Shown here one piece after another: positions 36,301-45,838 of a stretch of 64,000 bases of DNA. Every line of letters begins with the position of its first letter. Position 1 is the first letter of the stretch. A model generated the notes under the pieces. The model worked only from the letters and a program-made list of their open reading frames with translations. It was not told the DNA's origin and searched no databases. Location of the stretch: assembly GCF_030867145.1 (NCBI RefSeq), contig NC_134441.1:6884992-6948991 (forward strand), given 5' to 3'. Position numbers and translations under genes: made by a program. This stretch comes from Opisthocomus hoazin. Lineage: Eukaryota; Chordata; Aves; Opisthocomiformes; Opisthocomidae.

Positions 36301-39300
36301 TTTTTTCATTCTTTCTCCCTTCCCCTTCTCCCAAGCTTTGCATTTGCAGCTTTGTCAGGTTTTAGTGTGCTAAGTTTTGTGCGTGGTGTTAGGTTGCGAG
36401 TTAATTTTCTGTCATTCCCACAAGTTTTGTAAAACTGGGTGATGAAGATGAGTAGCGAGCAGGGTTTGAAATTCCGCGCATTCCCCCCTCAGAACCAAGA
36501 GACGCACACCCCATCGGCCCAGGTACTCCTCAAATGCCTTGTTCCCATCGGCATTTCCAGCCTGGCTGTCCATTCTGCCTCCCCCCTTGCGCAGGCAGGC
36601 ACTTGAGCATTATTTCAGTATTTGTGGCCCTCCCGAGTGCACAGATGTCACAAGACAGTTTAGCTGCTGGGCATCTCTCCCAAAGGCACAGCCTAGATGA
36701 CTTAGAACAGCCTGAGGATGAATTCGTCAGCTGGATGGGCAGAGCAGGGTGGAAAAGTGAGTTTACAGCTGGATTAAAAACAAGCAAGAGATTTAAACCA
36801 GCTCACAGACAAGGAGGGAGATTTGCTTAACACTGGTCAGATGTGCAGGGCAGGGAACATGGTCAGCCTGGGTTCTGATCCCAGTCCCAGCATTCTGCCT
36901 ACCAGATTAATCAAACAGGCTCCGGCTTGTTCCCGAGTTACTCTGCTCCAGCATCCTTCGGCAACATCTGTCTCCTCGACAGCGTTGGGTTCTTGCGTTG
37001 ATCTTCCACGGAGGGAGAATGCAAGGTGCTGGGGGTTGAGTATTCCTCCAGCAGTCCTCTGAACGCTGAGGAGTGTGTGAAATGCCTTCTTCTGCCCTTC
37101 CGCCCAGGAAACCTGGTACTGGCACGGAGACGTCAGCGCTGACAACGTAGTCATGAGCGGCGTCAAGTGTTCGGGGACAGAGATGTCCTTGGCCCACTGT
37201 CGTCACGATGGAGCCGATGTCTCCTGTCCCAGAGGAGGTGGTCGTTTTGGTGCTGGTGTGTCCTGCTCGGAGAGTGAGTAACTCGGGTTTTACTTCATTT
37301 TGGTGTATGCGTTTGCCCTGAGATATGCAGGTGATTACCCGGAAATGTAAAATTTCCACTTACTAGAGTGATTGTAATTAAATTAAAGTAGATCCTTGCT
37401 GGTTTGAGCAGACAGGAAAGCTCTAAGACAAAGAGGCTCCTAAATAACGCTATTTAGAGAAACTTGACTTGCTGTTTTGGGGGGGACAGGAAAGCTCTAA
37501 GATAGAGAGACTCCTAAATATTGAGTCTTCAACTCCAGCTTTTCACGGCATCACAGGAGAAATGGGGTGGCTCACGCCATGCCTTGGACATGTCAAAACA
37601 GCGGCTAATTGCTGCTGATGGGGCAGCGAAGGGGCTGGCCCCCATCTCCGACAGACGCTTGTGGGGGTTTTTTTAGTAGCCCCTCAGTTAATTTCAAAGC
37701 TTTCCTCCCTCCTGGCAGCTGCCCCTGACCTGGTGCTCAACGCCGAGCTGGTGGAGCAGACAGCCTACCTGGAGGACCGCCCGATGTTCATGCTGCAGTG
37801 TGCGCTGGAGGAGAACTGCCTGGCCAGCTCGGCCGTCAACACCTCCGTCACGTCCGGGTACCGGCGCCTGCTGCGCTTCTCCTCCCAGATCCACAACAAC
37901 GGGCAGTCCGACTTCCGCCCCAAGAACGGCCGCCACGCCTGGGTCTGGCACGACTGCCACCGGTGAGTGCCGCGACGGCGGCTCTGCACCGTCGGTGCCT
38001 TCCTCCGTCCCTTTCTGCTGCCCTGGTTTGCTACGGGAGCACGGGGCTGGAACGCCGGAGCCGCGGCTGCGGAGCTGCGTGACGCATGGTAGGGCAGCTG
38101 CGACCCGCTGGCAGCAGAGAAACCAGCTTGTTAGGGTGGAAATTGTGGCTGGGAACTGGTATGTGAAGAAGAGAGGTGTGGAGCTCTCGTTGGGGGAGAT
38201 GTACGTGCGAGGGCAGCGTATCCATCAGCGTCTGCACACGCACGGACAGAGGGGAGCGTGAGCCCACGTCCCCACTGCGCGTAGAAAGACGCAGCCGTCT
38301 CAGCTGTTCCCTCACCTGGGAAAGGACTCAAGAACACGCTGTAATTCCACTTTTGTTTTTTTAAATGCATCTCCACTCCGCTCAAACTGTGTGGAGCTGG
38401 GAGATTGCTTTGTGCTTATTAGTAACAAACAGTAAATTCACCCCCAAAACCGCATCATTTTTCAGGGGGAAGCTGATGGTTTCTGCCAAAGTAAACCACG
38501 GGAGGAAAGAGAATTGGAACGAAGCCATCCAGATCCTTTGCTGCTGAAACGATGGCTCGTTACAAGGTTGATTTTCTCTAATTAGGGGTAAAAGGGAGCT
38601 GAGTAACTCAGTGCACAGCTCTTGAACTGCCCCTGCTGTAAGAATTTGCTTTGTGAAAACATTAGAGCAGCAAATCCTCAAATCTAACCGCCCCTTTCAG
38701 CCTCAGATCGCGGCGTGGGGCAGACGCTGGCCCCTTCCCCTGCAGCCAGGTTGGTTTGTAAGGTTCACAGGCACAAGCAGAGCTAAAACCTCGGCAGCAC
38801 AGAGCCGAAGGCCAAGAGGCAATGGTGTGTTCAGGGGAGGAGGAAGCCCGGGCCAGGGCAGTGTGTGTCTGCCCTGCTGGGAAGGGGCTGGGGGATACAT
38901 GGGTACCGCGAGGCTCCGAGCGCGTCGCGGGCTGGTTAAGGAGGAGGGTGCTTGGAGCTCCTTGGGAGAGATGGCGCGAGGTGAGGCTGGGAAGGGATCG
39001 GGAAGAGGCCGAGAGCCATCTGCGTGCTTTAAACTGGATTCTGTTTATACGGAGGAGGATGAACTCAATTCCTCTTCAATCTTTCCAGTCTGTAAACACC
39101 AGAGTGTAAACACCTCTCTGAATGATTCAGACATATTTCAGAAACTGAGTCAGACTTGAGAACCTCAAGCTTTTCTCAGAGGCAGCCAAACTAGACAGCC
39201 TCAAAGTCAACAGCTCAGCCACTGCAGAATGCCTCTTCTTGCCTAGCTGCCCAGCTCCATCACTGGGAGCTTCTGTTTCCTTGGCTTTTGATGTGGAAGT

Positions 39301-42300
39301 AGAATGAAAATGGGAAAGGCCTGGAGCAGGGAGTGAAAAGTGATTAACTTCTGGCAGGTGGCGATTTTTTTTTGGTTAGGGGAAAGGCAGGAGCAGGTAA
39401 GAAGAAACCCACTCTAGAGGAAAAATTTCCTCCCCTTCCTCCTTGCCCCTCCTTGATCTGTAACTACGTGTGCAGAGTGACGCTGCAGTAATGGTGGTTG
39501 GAAGCTTTTAAGCCACGATTATTTTTACAGCTGGAAGGAGAGGATTTCTGCACTTTTTTTTTAATTTTGTTAAACTCCTAAGGGATGGCTTTTGAATCAG
39601 GGCCTGTCTGTGCAGCTGCCTCGCTCCTCAGAGTTGAGCTATGCAGACGGGCTCTGGTGGCTTCTCTGCGCAGTGCTCCCACATGTGGGGGCACCCGCTC
39701 CGCTCTCCTGTTCCCCACAACGTGCTCACGCTGCGGGTTTGCTCCCGATTCCAAGGCTGGGATCAAATTCAATGCCTTGCATCAGCGTGACAACATTTAC
39801 GTGCCCAGCCTGACCGCGGGGAGCACGCAACTGTGTTTTAATCGGGTCCTTCCATCTGCTTCCCGCTCTGTGAGTCCCACGGACTTCAACGAGACCAAAG
39901 CACAGGCTTAATTTTTTGCTGAGCCAACAGCGTGGCATAGAAAAAAGTCAACACTCCCGAGCCCAACATCACCCAGACCCTGCCGCGGCCTAACTGTGCT
40001 GGTTTGGGGGGTACCACGCAGCCCGCGTGCTCGCTCCCGACTGCTGCTGCGCCCAGCAGCGTTCCGACCGCAGCCCAGCCCAGGCTGAGTTGACACTAAC
40101 ACCTCCCCGTTTATCATTATGAAACGCAGCATGTGTGAACCCAGCTGTTGGGTTGCTTAGATCTGAGCGGAGCGAGCGCCGAGAGAAGCTGGTTCCATCT
40201 GTTGGGAGTTTTCTGCCAATAAATTTACAGTCTGCCTCTTAAAAAATAAATAAAAATAGCCAGGTTGCTGCTCTGGGTACTCCAGCTCTGTTCGCAGCCT
40301 GCTGTTAAGGAGCAGGCGAAATATTTCTTGTTCTGGTGCATGACGTGGCCTCTAGAAGCGATGACCTGGCTGATGACATTTTTCCCTTCCTTGCTGTTAT
40401 AAAAGACGGTGTGATCCTACCACGGCTGGGGCAAGGCTCTCCCCTGGAACAGCTTTAGCGCTTGGTGTGTCAACAGATACCCGGGCCAGGAGCCAGTGTG
40501 AAGGCGGCATGGGCGAGGGTGCCACACGGGGTCATGCCCAGGGGAATATTTCCCGGCTGTGGTTTCTCTCGCTCTTCCTCCCGCGGCACCGCCTGGCCCG
40601 CAGCACTTCGCGCGGTGTCGTGTGTTTATCCCCGTGGCTGCGGGGAGGTGAAACGCCCGGCCCGAGGGATGCAGCAGCACAAAGACTCGAGCCTGGGCTG
40701 AGTCGCATCCGAGTTGTCGTGCCCTCGCCGCTGGGACACGCTGCGCAGCCCTGCTAATTCAAGGGGTGGCTGCTCTCCCTAAAGAGGACTCTCCCTGTCC
40801 GTACCTTGCAGGCACTACCACAGTATGGAGGTTTTCACCCACTACGATCTCCTGAACCTCAATGGAACCAAGGTGGCTGAAGGACACAAAGCCAGCTTCT
40901 GTTTGGAAGACACTGAATGCGAAGCAGGTAGATTTGCTGGGAACTTGTTGCTGTCCCCATACGGATGACTGGCCTCCAAGGTGCCATCCAAGTCCTGAGC
41001 AGGGCTAGAATGGGGCCTGACAGGAACCAGAAACCCGTCCCGAGGGTTATGTGTGTACGGAGTGGTCTTTGCAGGGATAAGAGAATCCCCAAAGGCCCCA
41101 CATGCTGTGGTTTTCAGCCCTCGGCTCCTTACATCCTTACTCTGAGCTGCTCTGGTTCCTGCAGAGCGAGAAACTCCAAACCGTGCCTCCGAGCGACGAG
41201 GCGGGGAAGGTGGCAGCTCCTCCCGTGCAGCGAAGCAGCACGTGTATTGCAATACAAGATGCTGAGCAAGACGCTGTTTTATTTAATCCCAGCCAAAACA
41301 CCGCGCCTGCCGCTTTTCGCTGTGGGAGCTGGCGAACGACTCGCCCTTCCTCCGCCGCGTCCGGGGGGGGGGAACTCCCAGCCCAGCTTGCTGTGGCTCT
41401 ATCACTCTGTGCCTTTAACTCTTCTCCTTCAGACGTGCAAAAACAGTACGAATGTGCCAATTTTGGTGAACAAGGGATCACAGTTGGATGCTGGGATGTG
41501 TACCGTCACGACATCGACTGCCAGTGGATCGATATTACTGACGTCCCACCAGGCGATTACCTCTTCCAGGTATGGGGAGAGAGGGTGTGAGACAGTGCCA
41601 GTGCTTTTATCTTACCCACTGGGGTGTCAGGAATGTGACTAACTGGTTTATTGTATGTATCCTACAGTACTATAAACTTCCAATTACAGAGATTATATTC
41701 CTAGAGTACCTAAAAGATAAAGAATTAGCTAACAGGACAACAGCGTTACCAGATCACATAGGTCCCAAGTGAAAAATCAGGGCAAATAATCCGAGCTCAG
41801 AGAGGACAATCTTGAGGAATCGGCATCCGGCTCACAGCCGACAGCCCTGCCCCATCCCCCTGCGGCTCACGTCGTTCACGGGCCGCAGGACACGGCACAG
41901 CACGTGCAACGCGCCGCGTCCCGCTGCCGTCTTGCGCTGAGCTTCTGGGCGGGCTGCAAGCAACGCTCGCTTCGCTTGGGGGTTCAACAGAGCTGTGGTG
42001 TCGGCAGGAGGAGGCAAGACTGTGCCTGCAGTTGGTTTTGTGCAAGTGGGCCGAGTTCTCTGGTCCTAAAAACAGCCACTGCGACTGGAGAGGAGCGAAA
42101 GGAAGAGGAATTATTTTTGTCTGCGCTGCTAGCGTGTGAAATGGAGAGAAGGTGTCTGAGGGTGTATCTTGGTGCATGGGGGAAGGTGTGATCTTGATCT
42201 GGCTTTAATGAAGTAGTTTCTGTCTCCTTGCAAAATGAGTTAGGATTTTCTGTTAAAAAAATGTATTATGGTGTAACAAACAAGCTGATTCTGCCTCAAT

Positions 42301-44077
42301 GTGACTAGTCAGTGACCAGTGACCAGTCTACCATTAAATAACTTTATGCTGTGTTGCTCCATAGGTTGTCATCAACCCAAACTACGAAGTCGCTGAATCC
42401 GACTACTCCAATAACGTGATGAAATGCAGGAGCCGGTACGACGGGCAGCGCATCTGGATGTACAACTGCCACATAGGTGAGAGCGACGTCGCCCAACGGC
42501 TGCGTCTCTGACCCTTCGCTAGCAGTGCCCCCCGCTGCCGTCGCCAAGCGCTCGGGTGCCACTTATCGCTTTGTGTAGGTGCTTGGAGAGATGAGATCCT
42601 GAGCCAGGCTGCACCCTGGTGCTGTTTGCCGTAGGCTGCTCAACAGCAGACACCAAAGTGTCTCTGTTACAGGGTCGGGTTGCAAAGAGTACGATGGGGG
42701 GATGGTTCCTCATGCCACCTCGTAGGTGTTGCTGGAGCAGCAGGCACAACGCTGGTACAACAGCTCTGCGAGACCTGAACAAAACCCCTCGGGCGGGGTA
42801 GAACGGGGACAATGGACGTCCCAGCTGTGTCTCCTATGAGGAGATGGGCAGTTTTCCCTCCCCAGACTGTCAGTGCACAAGCTCTCGTGCAATCTGAGGA
42901 CTTGTTCAGAGCGCCTGAGTAGGCCCAGGCAACCAACTCCACCTTCTTCCCAGCCTCAAATTATTACCAGCCTGGGACAGACCTCCTCAGACCCCACAGC
43001 TTCTCTTTTCTTGAGAGGCAAACCAGAAGGGTGATGTGTGGAGAAGAGCCCTCTGCTCGAGCCAGAAATGCTCTCCTGGCCTCTTGAATGTGAGGGGAAA
43101 ACTCTGCATTTGCTTGACTACGTGTAAAACATTATCATTTGGAATTTTTTTTGGTCTTGGAAATACCAAAGCCAAACCGGTTTAAAGTTGCTTTAATGGT
43201 AAAGCGTCAAGACCATTTAAAAATGGAATTAAGTTGGAGGCCCTGTAAGATAATTTATTTTCTTTGTTAAAAACAGTTTAACAGCAACTGCCTGCCAACC
43301 TCCAAATAAAACCAGCGGTGCAGACAATTTCCAGAGCTGGCTCAAGTTCTTCAAGGAGTGTTTTTCCTGAAAAAAGTCCATGTAACCACTGCTTTTTCTC
43401 ATTGATTTGTTGGAGTTTTTTGAAGAAAATACTTGCGTGTCACGCTTCAGACTGTGACCTAGTTCAGAAAAGCCAAACCCACTTCAGTTGGATGAACAGG
43501 CACTTAAGTGTTGGATGGGCTCTCCAGCCGAGCTTGAAAATATTTCTACTTAAAAATAAACGTATTTAGCTTTCAACTGTCTCTCAACTAGCAAAACACA
43601 AGGGCATGGTCCTGTTTCAGAAGGGTAAACAGAACCCACTCACCGCCAGCCTCAAGGAGGAGGCCAGGTCCTGCTGGTCAGCCCACGCTGTCTTTTGAAG
43701 CAACACAGGTTAGCAGTGAAATAGGGGGTAGCGTGTGGTCTGATCTTCCAAATACACAAGAGACTAGATCCAGTACTCCTGGGAATTCCTGACTGTTCCA
43801 GTTATGGTAAGACTTAATTAATGCTTAAGTTAATTAGCCCAGGAAAATCTCTGCTCTTCTAGTCCTTGCTTTGAGCCCTTCGTTTTCACAGCATCTTTTG
43901 CAGCTCACACAAACCCCCAGCGTGTTGTCGGCCTCGCGTCGCACGCTGCCTTTGCTCCCTCCTGCTCAACCCTGTGCTCTCTCTGTGAACTCCCCAGGTG
44001 GCTCCTTCAGTGAGGAAACGGAACAGAAGTTTGATCACTTCAGCGGACTCACAAATAACAAGGTGTCCACCAGATAG
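2968..44077 (+). CDS. LOXL2: LOXL2, lysyl oxidase-like 2 (whole coding span, 13 coding exons)
   Basis: Secreted copper- and lysine tyrosylquinone (LTQ)-dependent amine oxidase. The family oxidises peptidyl lysine in collagen and elastin to allysine for cross-linking; nuclear and ER roles are also reported for LOXL2. Joining 2968-3328, 5794-5969, 19836-20047, 26654-26876, 28962-29145, 33216-33367, 34041-34208, 37108-37273, 37719-37962, 40812-40927, 41433-41569, 42365-42476 and 43998-44077 keeps frame throughout and gives 2331 nt, 776 residues (human LOXL2 is 774). Seen: signal peptide about 1-27; SRCR domains about 60-161, 190-304, 328-427 and 437-546; catalytic domain about 550-753. The copper-ligand motif CHRHYH supplies His628/630/632, and the LTQ pair is Lys655 (GHKASF) and Tyr691 (WDVYRHD). 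N-glycosylation sequons fall at Asn290, Asn457 and Asn646. All introns are GT-AG. No disabling change was seen, so the gene looks intact and functional. Confidence 0.97.
3329..5793 (+). other. LOXL2 intron between coding exons 1 and 2
   Basis: Non-coding. Contains a perfect 18-bp tandem duplication at 4161-4196, an alternating purine-pyrimidine AT/GC stretch at 5144-5186, and an AT-rich, non-repetitive segment at about 5330-5470 that looks like a conserved element candidate. Confidence 0.8.
4161..4196. repeat. 18-bp perfect tandem duplication
   Basis: aatagtatataactcaac occurs twice head to tail without mismatch, in the first LOXL2 intron of the window. Confidence 0.9.
5794..5969 (+). CDS. 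LOXL2: LOXL2 coding exon 2 (second half of SRCR1)
   Basis: Acceptor ccccttcag at 5791-5793 and donor GAG|GTAAAT. It encodes residues 121-179 and finishes SRCR1: the Cys pattern in [32 protein letters not shown] is the SRCR group A C-terminal half. Enters in phase 1 and leaves in phase 0. Confidence 0.95.
14925..15005 (+). repeat. MIR-like SINE relic, partial
   Basis: gactgaaatcacacaggaga, tctgtggcagggctgagc match the MIR segment around 'ggtcacacag ... gtggcagagctg'. Only about 80 bp can be followed. Confidence 0.45.
18725..18780 (+). repeat. Possible MIR-like fragment
   Basis: cttaagtgacttgcctcagg followed by ggcagagccgtgg resembles the MIR 3' region, but the 'tcacacag' block is missing. 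Short and uncertain. Confidence 0.3.
19836..20047 (+). CDS. LOXL2: LOXL2 coding exon 3 (first half of SRCR2)
   Basis: Acceptor atgcttacag and donor TACAA|GTAAGA. It encodes residues 180-249 plus two bases. It follows a 13.9-kb intron, the longest in the gene here. Contains [20 protein letters not shown] and [12 protein letters not shown], the divergent SRCR2 seen in LOXL2/3/4. Confidence 0.95.
21875..21970 (+). repeat. MIR-like SINE relic, partial
   Basis: agatggaaaaactgaggcac, then a diverged middle, then gagctggagttaggaatac follow the MIR order (gatggggaaactgaggcac ... agagctgggattcgaac). Boundaries approximate. Confidence 0.5.
23175..23850 (+). mobile_element. CR1 LINE, 5'-truncated copy A
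   Basis: Follows the avian CR1 3' part in order: remnants of the ORF2 C-terminus (ctgcatccccagcagcgtgg; ctggagccctcagcacagaa; gaggctgggagagctggggc), the 3' UTR (ggctttaggctgaaagaggg; ggaagaaattctgcactatg; cctggcccagattgcccaga), and the terminus aaccattccatgactctatg resembling the CR1 terminal octamer repeat. No poly(A), as expected for CR1. The coding part is broken and inactive. Confidence 0.9.
26654..26876 (+). CDS. LOXL2: LOXL2 coding exon 4 (second half of SRCR2 and proprotein-convertase linker)
   Basis: Acceptor ttcctccaag and donor GGAG|GTGAGC. It encodes residues 250-324. Cysteines in [15 protein letters not shown] and VVSCVPG complete SRCR2; a sequon (KNATC) places a likely N-glycan at Asn290. 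The linker GFRKAFRQE holds the residues equivalent to the human Lys317-Ala318 extracellular processing site (here Lys319-Ala320). Confidence 0.95.
26877..28961 (+). other. LOXL2 intron between coding exons 4 and 5
   Basis: Non-coding apart from a truncated CR1 copy at about 28535-28812. Nothing else recognised. Confidence 0.85.
28535..28812 (+). mobile_element. CR1 LINE, 5'-truncated copy B
   Basis: Only the last about 275 bp of a CR1: cctgaacccgaggaagaact, ccctggcccaggctgcccag, ggtccctaccaaccccgaac, attctgtgtgattc. Ends about 150 bp before LOXL2 coding exon 5. Less diverged in the 3' UTR than copy A and from another subfamily by inspection. Confidence 0.88.
28962..29145 (+). CDS. LOXL2: LOXL2 coding exon 5 (first half of SRCR3)
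   Basis: It encodes residues 325-385 plus one base. Contains [29 protein letters not shown] and [14 protein letters not shown], the canonical SRCR opening. The acceptor is the tandem CAGCAG (NAGNAG), so the exon may start at 28962 or 28965. Donor CAAG|GTAAGG, phase 1. A CR1 copy ends about 150 bp upstream. Confidence 0.95.
29146..33215 (+). other. LOXL2 4.1-kb intron between coding exons 5 and 6
   Basis: Non-coding; frames of 100-190 residues around 31.4-32.9 kb overlap on both strands and show no family features. No repeat recognised apart from a T-run near 31373. Confidence 0.8.
33216..33367 (+). CDS. LOXL2: LOXL2 coding exon 6 (second half of SRCR3)
   Basis: Acceptor cttccccaag and donor CAG|GTGAGG. 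It encodes residues 386-436: [36 protein letters not shown], ending in MGFQNQ. The cysteine spacing completes SRCR3, the domain that carries Ca-binding acidic residues in the family. Confidence 0.95.
33368..34040 (+). other. LOXL2 intron between coding exons 6 and 7
   Basis: Short non-coding interval; nothing recognised in it. Confidence 0.85.
34041..34208 (+). CDS. LOXL2: LOXL2 coding exon 7 (first half of SRCR4)
   Basis: Acceptor tgccctgtag and donor CCAG|GTGAGG; phase 0 at both ends, 56 codons (residues 437-492). Contains [25 protein letters not shown] and [12 protein letters not shown], with the sequon ERNGT at Asn457. Confidence 0.95.
34209..37107 (+). other. LOXL2 intron between coding exons 7 and 8
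   Basis: Non-coding; no repeat family or RNA gene recognised. A T-run occurs near 36297-36306. Confidence 0.8.
37108..37273 (+). CDS. LOXL2: LOXL2 coding exon 8 (second half of SRCR4)
   Basis: Acceptor ccgcccag and donor GAGA|GTGAGT. It encodes residues 493-547 plus one base ([39 protein letters not shown]). Completes SRCR4 and leads directly into the oxidase domain. Confidence 0.95.
37274..37718 (+). other. LOXL2 intron between coding exons 8 and 9
   Basis: Holds a diverged 36-bp direct duplication (37411-37446 and 37485-37520). Otherwise featureless. Confidence 0.85.
37411..37520. repeat. Diverged direct duplication, 36 bp, 74-bp offset
   Basis: gacaggaaagctctaagaca...ctcctaaata at 37411-37446 recurs at 37485-37520 with about three or four substitutions. 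Probably a local slippage or segmental duplication in the intron. Confidence 0.8.
37719..37962 (+). CDS. LOXL2: LOXL2 coding exon 9 (start of amine oxidase domain)
   Basis: Acceptor cctcctggcag and donor CACCG|GTGAGT. It encodes residues 548-628 plus two bases ([47 protein letters not shown]). It holds the first copper-ligand histidine of the CHRHYH motif (His628); the intron splits the motif, as in the vertebrate family. Confidence 0.96.
37963..40811 (+). other. LOXL2 intron between coding exons 9 and 10
   Basis: Non-coding. Contains the second copy of the 20-mer described at 20729 (here 40535-40554). No recognised repeats or RNA genes. Confidence 0.8.
40812..40927 (+). CDS. LOXL2: LOXL2 coding exon 10 (copper ligands and LTQ lysine)
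   Basis: Acceptor accttgcag and donor GCAG|GTAGAT. It encodes residues 629-667 plus one base. Supplies His630 and His632 (HYHSMEVF), sequon Asn646 (NGT), and the LTQ lysine Lys655 in [16 protein letters not shown]. Confidence 0.96.
40928..41432 (+). other. LOXL2 intron between coding exons 10 and 11
   Basis: Short intron with a G-run near 41365-41372; nothing else seen. Confidence 0.85.
41433..41569 (+). CDS. LOXL2: LOXL2 coding exon 11 (LTQ tyrosine)
   Basis: Acceptor ttctccttcag and donor CCAG|GTATGG. It encodes residues 668-713. Contains [18 protein letters not shown] with Tyr691, the cofactor tyrosine, then [20 protein letters not shown], the most conserved stretch of lysyl oxidases. 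Confidence 0.96.
41570..42364 (+). other. LOXL2 intron between coding exons 11 and 12
   Basis: Non-coding; a short CAGTGAC-type tandem lies near 42309-42330. Nothing else recognised. Confidence 0.8.
42365..42476 (+). CDS. LOXL2: LOXL2 coding exon 12
   Basis: Acceptor tgctccatag and donor CATAG|GTGAGA. It encodes residues 714-750 plus one base ([36 protein letters not shown]), the cytokine-receptor-like C-terminal part of the oxidase domain. Confidence 0.95.
42477..43997 (+). other. LOXL2 last intron
   Basis: Non-coding. Contains AATAAA hexamers (for example 43555-43560) that precede the final exon; no terminal exon could be supported there. Confidence 0.8.
43998..44077 (+). CDS. LOXL2: LOXL2 coding exon 13 (stop codon)
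   Basis: Acceptor gaactccccag; encodes [18 protein letters not shown] through the last residues NNKVSTR, with TAG at 44075-44077. The length and sequence match the LOXL2 C-terminus, so the protein is complete. Confidence 0.95.
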
Positions 44078-45180
44078 AAGAGCATCGCCTCCCACCCCAC
44101 TATTTAAAGAAGCAAGGTTTCCTGCTTCAGTGATTTCCCTAACCACTGCACAAAAAAGAGAATCAAGCAAACAATCAAACTCTAAATTAGCAAGGTAAAT
44201 TATTTCCCAAAGATGCCTTCCTTCCCCTTGCAGGTGCTCAGAGCACCATGTGTCTCTTGTAACTCCAGCCCTTACTACTGCGGTAGTTAGAGGCAGGCTC
44301 TTCAACTCTACTTGGCTCTGTATCTTCACCATTCCAACCTTCTCCGTAAAGATTTCTCCCTCCACTTTGCAGTGCCATCTTTGTTCACAGATGTAGGTCC
44401 AGGCTGCAGCAAGCACAATCATCTGCCTTTGTCTGGGTACCAACAACCTAAACGTGTCTTTGCCATCCCGTTTCTTCAAGGCATTAATCTCAGTATCTCT
44501 AAGCTCTTTGACTCAAGCTCGAACGCACCATTTGTGACGCTGCTTCTCGAACACAGCTAATTCTCAGTCCTGCCGTGTCATTACTCCATTTTAGCAAAGA
44601 AACACAGGAAAGGAAAAAAAAAAATTGGAGCAGCTATTTCTGAGCAGAACAGTACAAAGCATAATTTAATACCGCAGTGAAACTCTTGTATTCAACAATC
44701 AACTCCCAACACAATCTCCGCAGCGGAGCAGCTAATGCCGAACTGCTTTCTACACGTGCATCGGGGCTCCACGAGCTACACCTCCCTTCTACCATCCAGA
44801 AGACTGCGCAGATCTCCTGGTGATGAGTCCACGGGACTGTGAATTTCCATTACGCAGTAAGCTATTCACCCAGTAGATTCTATGTACATCTAAACATTAC
44901 CTTCTAAGCTGGATATTCACTCTGTCTTTTCTTGAAAGGATTAACTTAGTTAAGGCATTGTATCATCGCTGTACCTTACAGAGGTGACTTCATGGCTTTC
45001 ATCATCAGGGATCTGGACCTGTGCTGTTGCAGACCCACCTGTGTAAGTCGTCTTTAAAAGGAGTTTTACACTTGGTAAATTCATAATGGTGCTAAGTGTG
45101 TTCCTCTGTTTGTTTGAGGACGCACGTTGCTACAGATTTTCAGACACAGCTACTTGAATAAAAACATTTTACCCAGACAA
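44078..45180 (+). other. LOXL2: LOXL2 3' UTR (probable extent)
   Basis: Non-coding sequence after the LOXL2 stop. The first canonical AATAAA downstream is at 45157-45162, followed by a T-rich stretch, so cleavage near 45175-45185 is the simplest reading. The end is inferred from the hexamer only. Confidence 0.55.
45157..45162 (+). terminator. Candidate LOXL2 polyadenylation signal AATAAA
   Basis: Canonical hexamer about 1.08 kb after the LOXL2 stop codon, the first on this strand between the stop and the convergent R3HCC1 3' end. AATAAA copies further upstream (such as 43555) lie inside the last intron. Confidence 0.55.
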
Positions 45181-45344
45181 ATGTTTTATATGCCATCTGT
45201 GTATTTCTACTCCATGAAAGTTTAGGGCCTTGTTCACAATTCCTGGTACGGAAGTTTTTTCTCCCTCTGTGTGTGTACGGAAGACTTCTACAAGCAGCTA
45301 AAGGTAACTGCGTACTTAGAGCTGGCTGTGTCCAGCGTGTGCTC

Positions 45345-45430
45345 TCCATAACCTACCTCACAGGGGTGTTGTGAGGCTTAAAGAATGCGGAAGTCTTTTG
45401 CTAATGCCTGTCAGAGTATTTCTATTGTTT
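45345..45430 (-). repeat. MIR-like SINE relic, reverse orientation
   Basis: acctacctcacaggggtgtt, gtgaggcttaaagaatg matches the reverse complement of the MIR 5'/core (cctcacaacaaccctatgaggt read on the other strand, then 'gattaaatgag'). Lies between the convergent 3' ends of LOXL2 and R3HCC1. Confidence 0.5.
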
Positions 45431-45812
45431 ATCCAGTGGTCCAGATGGTGGCATCTAGCAAAGGTTTTTAGCCTACTGTAAGGTGGAAAACTCCCTCGTG
45501 TTCTCAGGATGCCGGACTGTGTAGTAAAAGCAGGGTCTGAGATGTGCTGGGTGCTCTGCAGCTGCTGCCACAACAAGGGGCCCGCGGCAGCTCTCGACAC
45601 CAGGCTCTGGGCAAGCCAGAACTGGCAAGTTCTGGTTTTCTTTTCCAATCGGTGTATGACAACTTTCCTTGCCAGCAGTGCAACAAAGCAAGTCAGGATC
45701 TTTAAATGCTATGTAAATAAGGAAAAACCCTGAAAGCCACTTGCATTCAATGCTTGTCAGTTTTGTGGGATATTTTAACAATAACATTACAACAAAGCAA
45801 CTGTTAAACAGA

Positions 45813-45838
45813 TTTTTTTTTTTTTTTTTTTTTTTTTT
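45813..45838. repeat. T26 homopolymer
   Basis: A run of 26 T on the + strand in the interval between the two convergent genes. No SINE body was recognised next to it. Confidence 0.9.

Noticed and set aside
36430-36500. Possible C/D-box snoRNA (gtgatgaagatgag)
   Set aside because: A C-box-like motif is present but no D box or terminal stem at the right distance.
43555-43560. AATAAA before the last LOXL2 exon
   Set aside because: It lies in the last intron; the downstream exon 13 encodes the conserved C-terminus, so this is not the main polyadenylation site.
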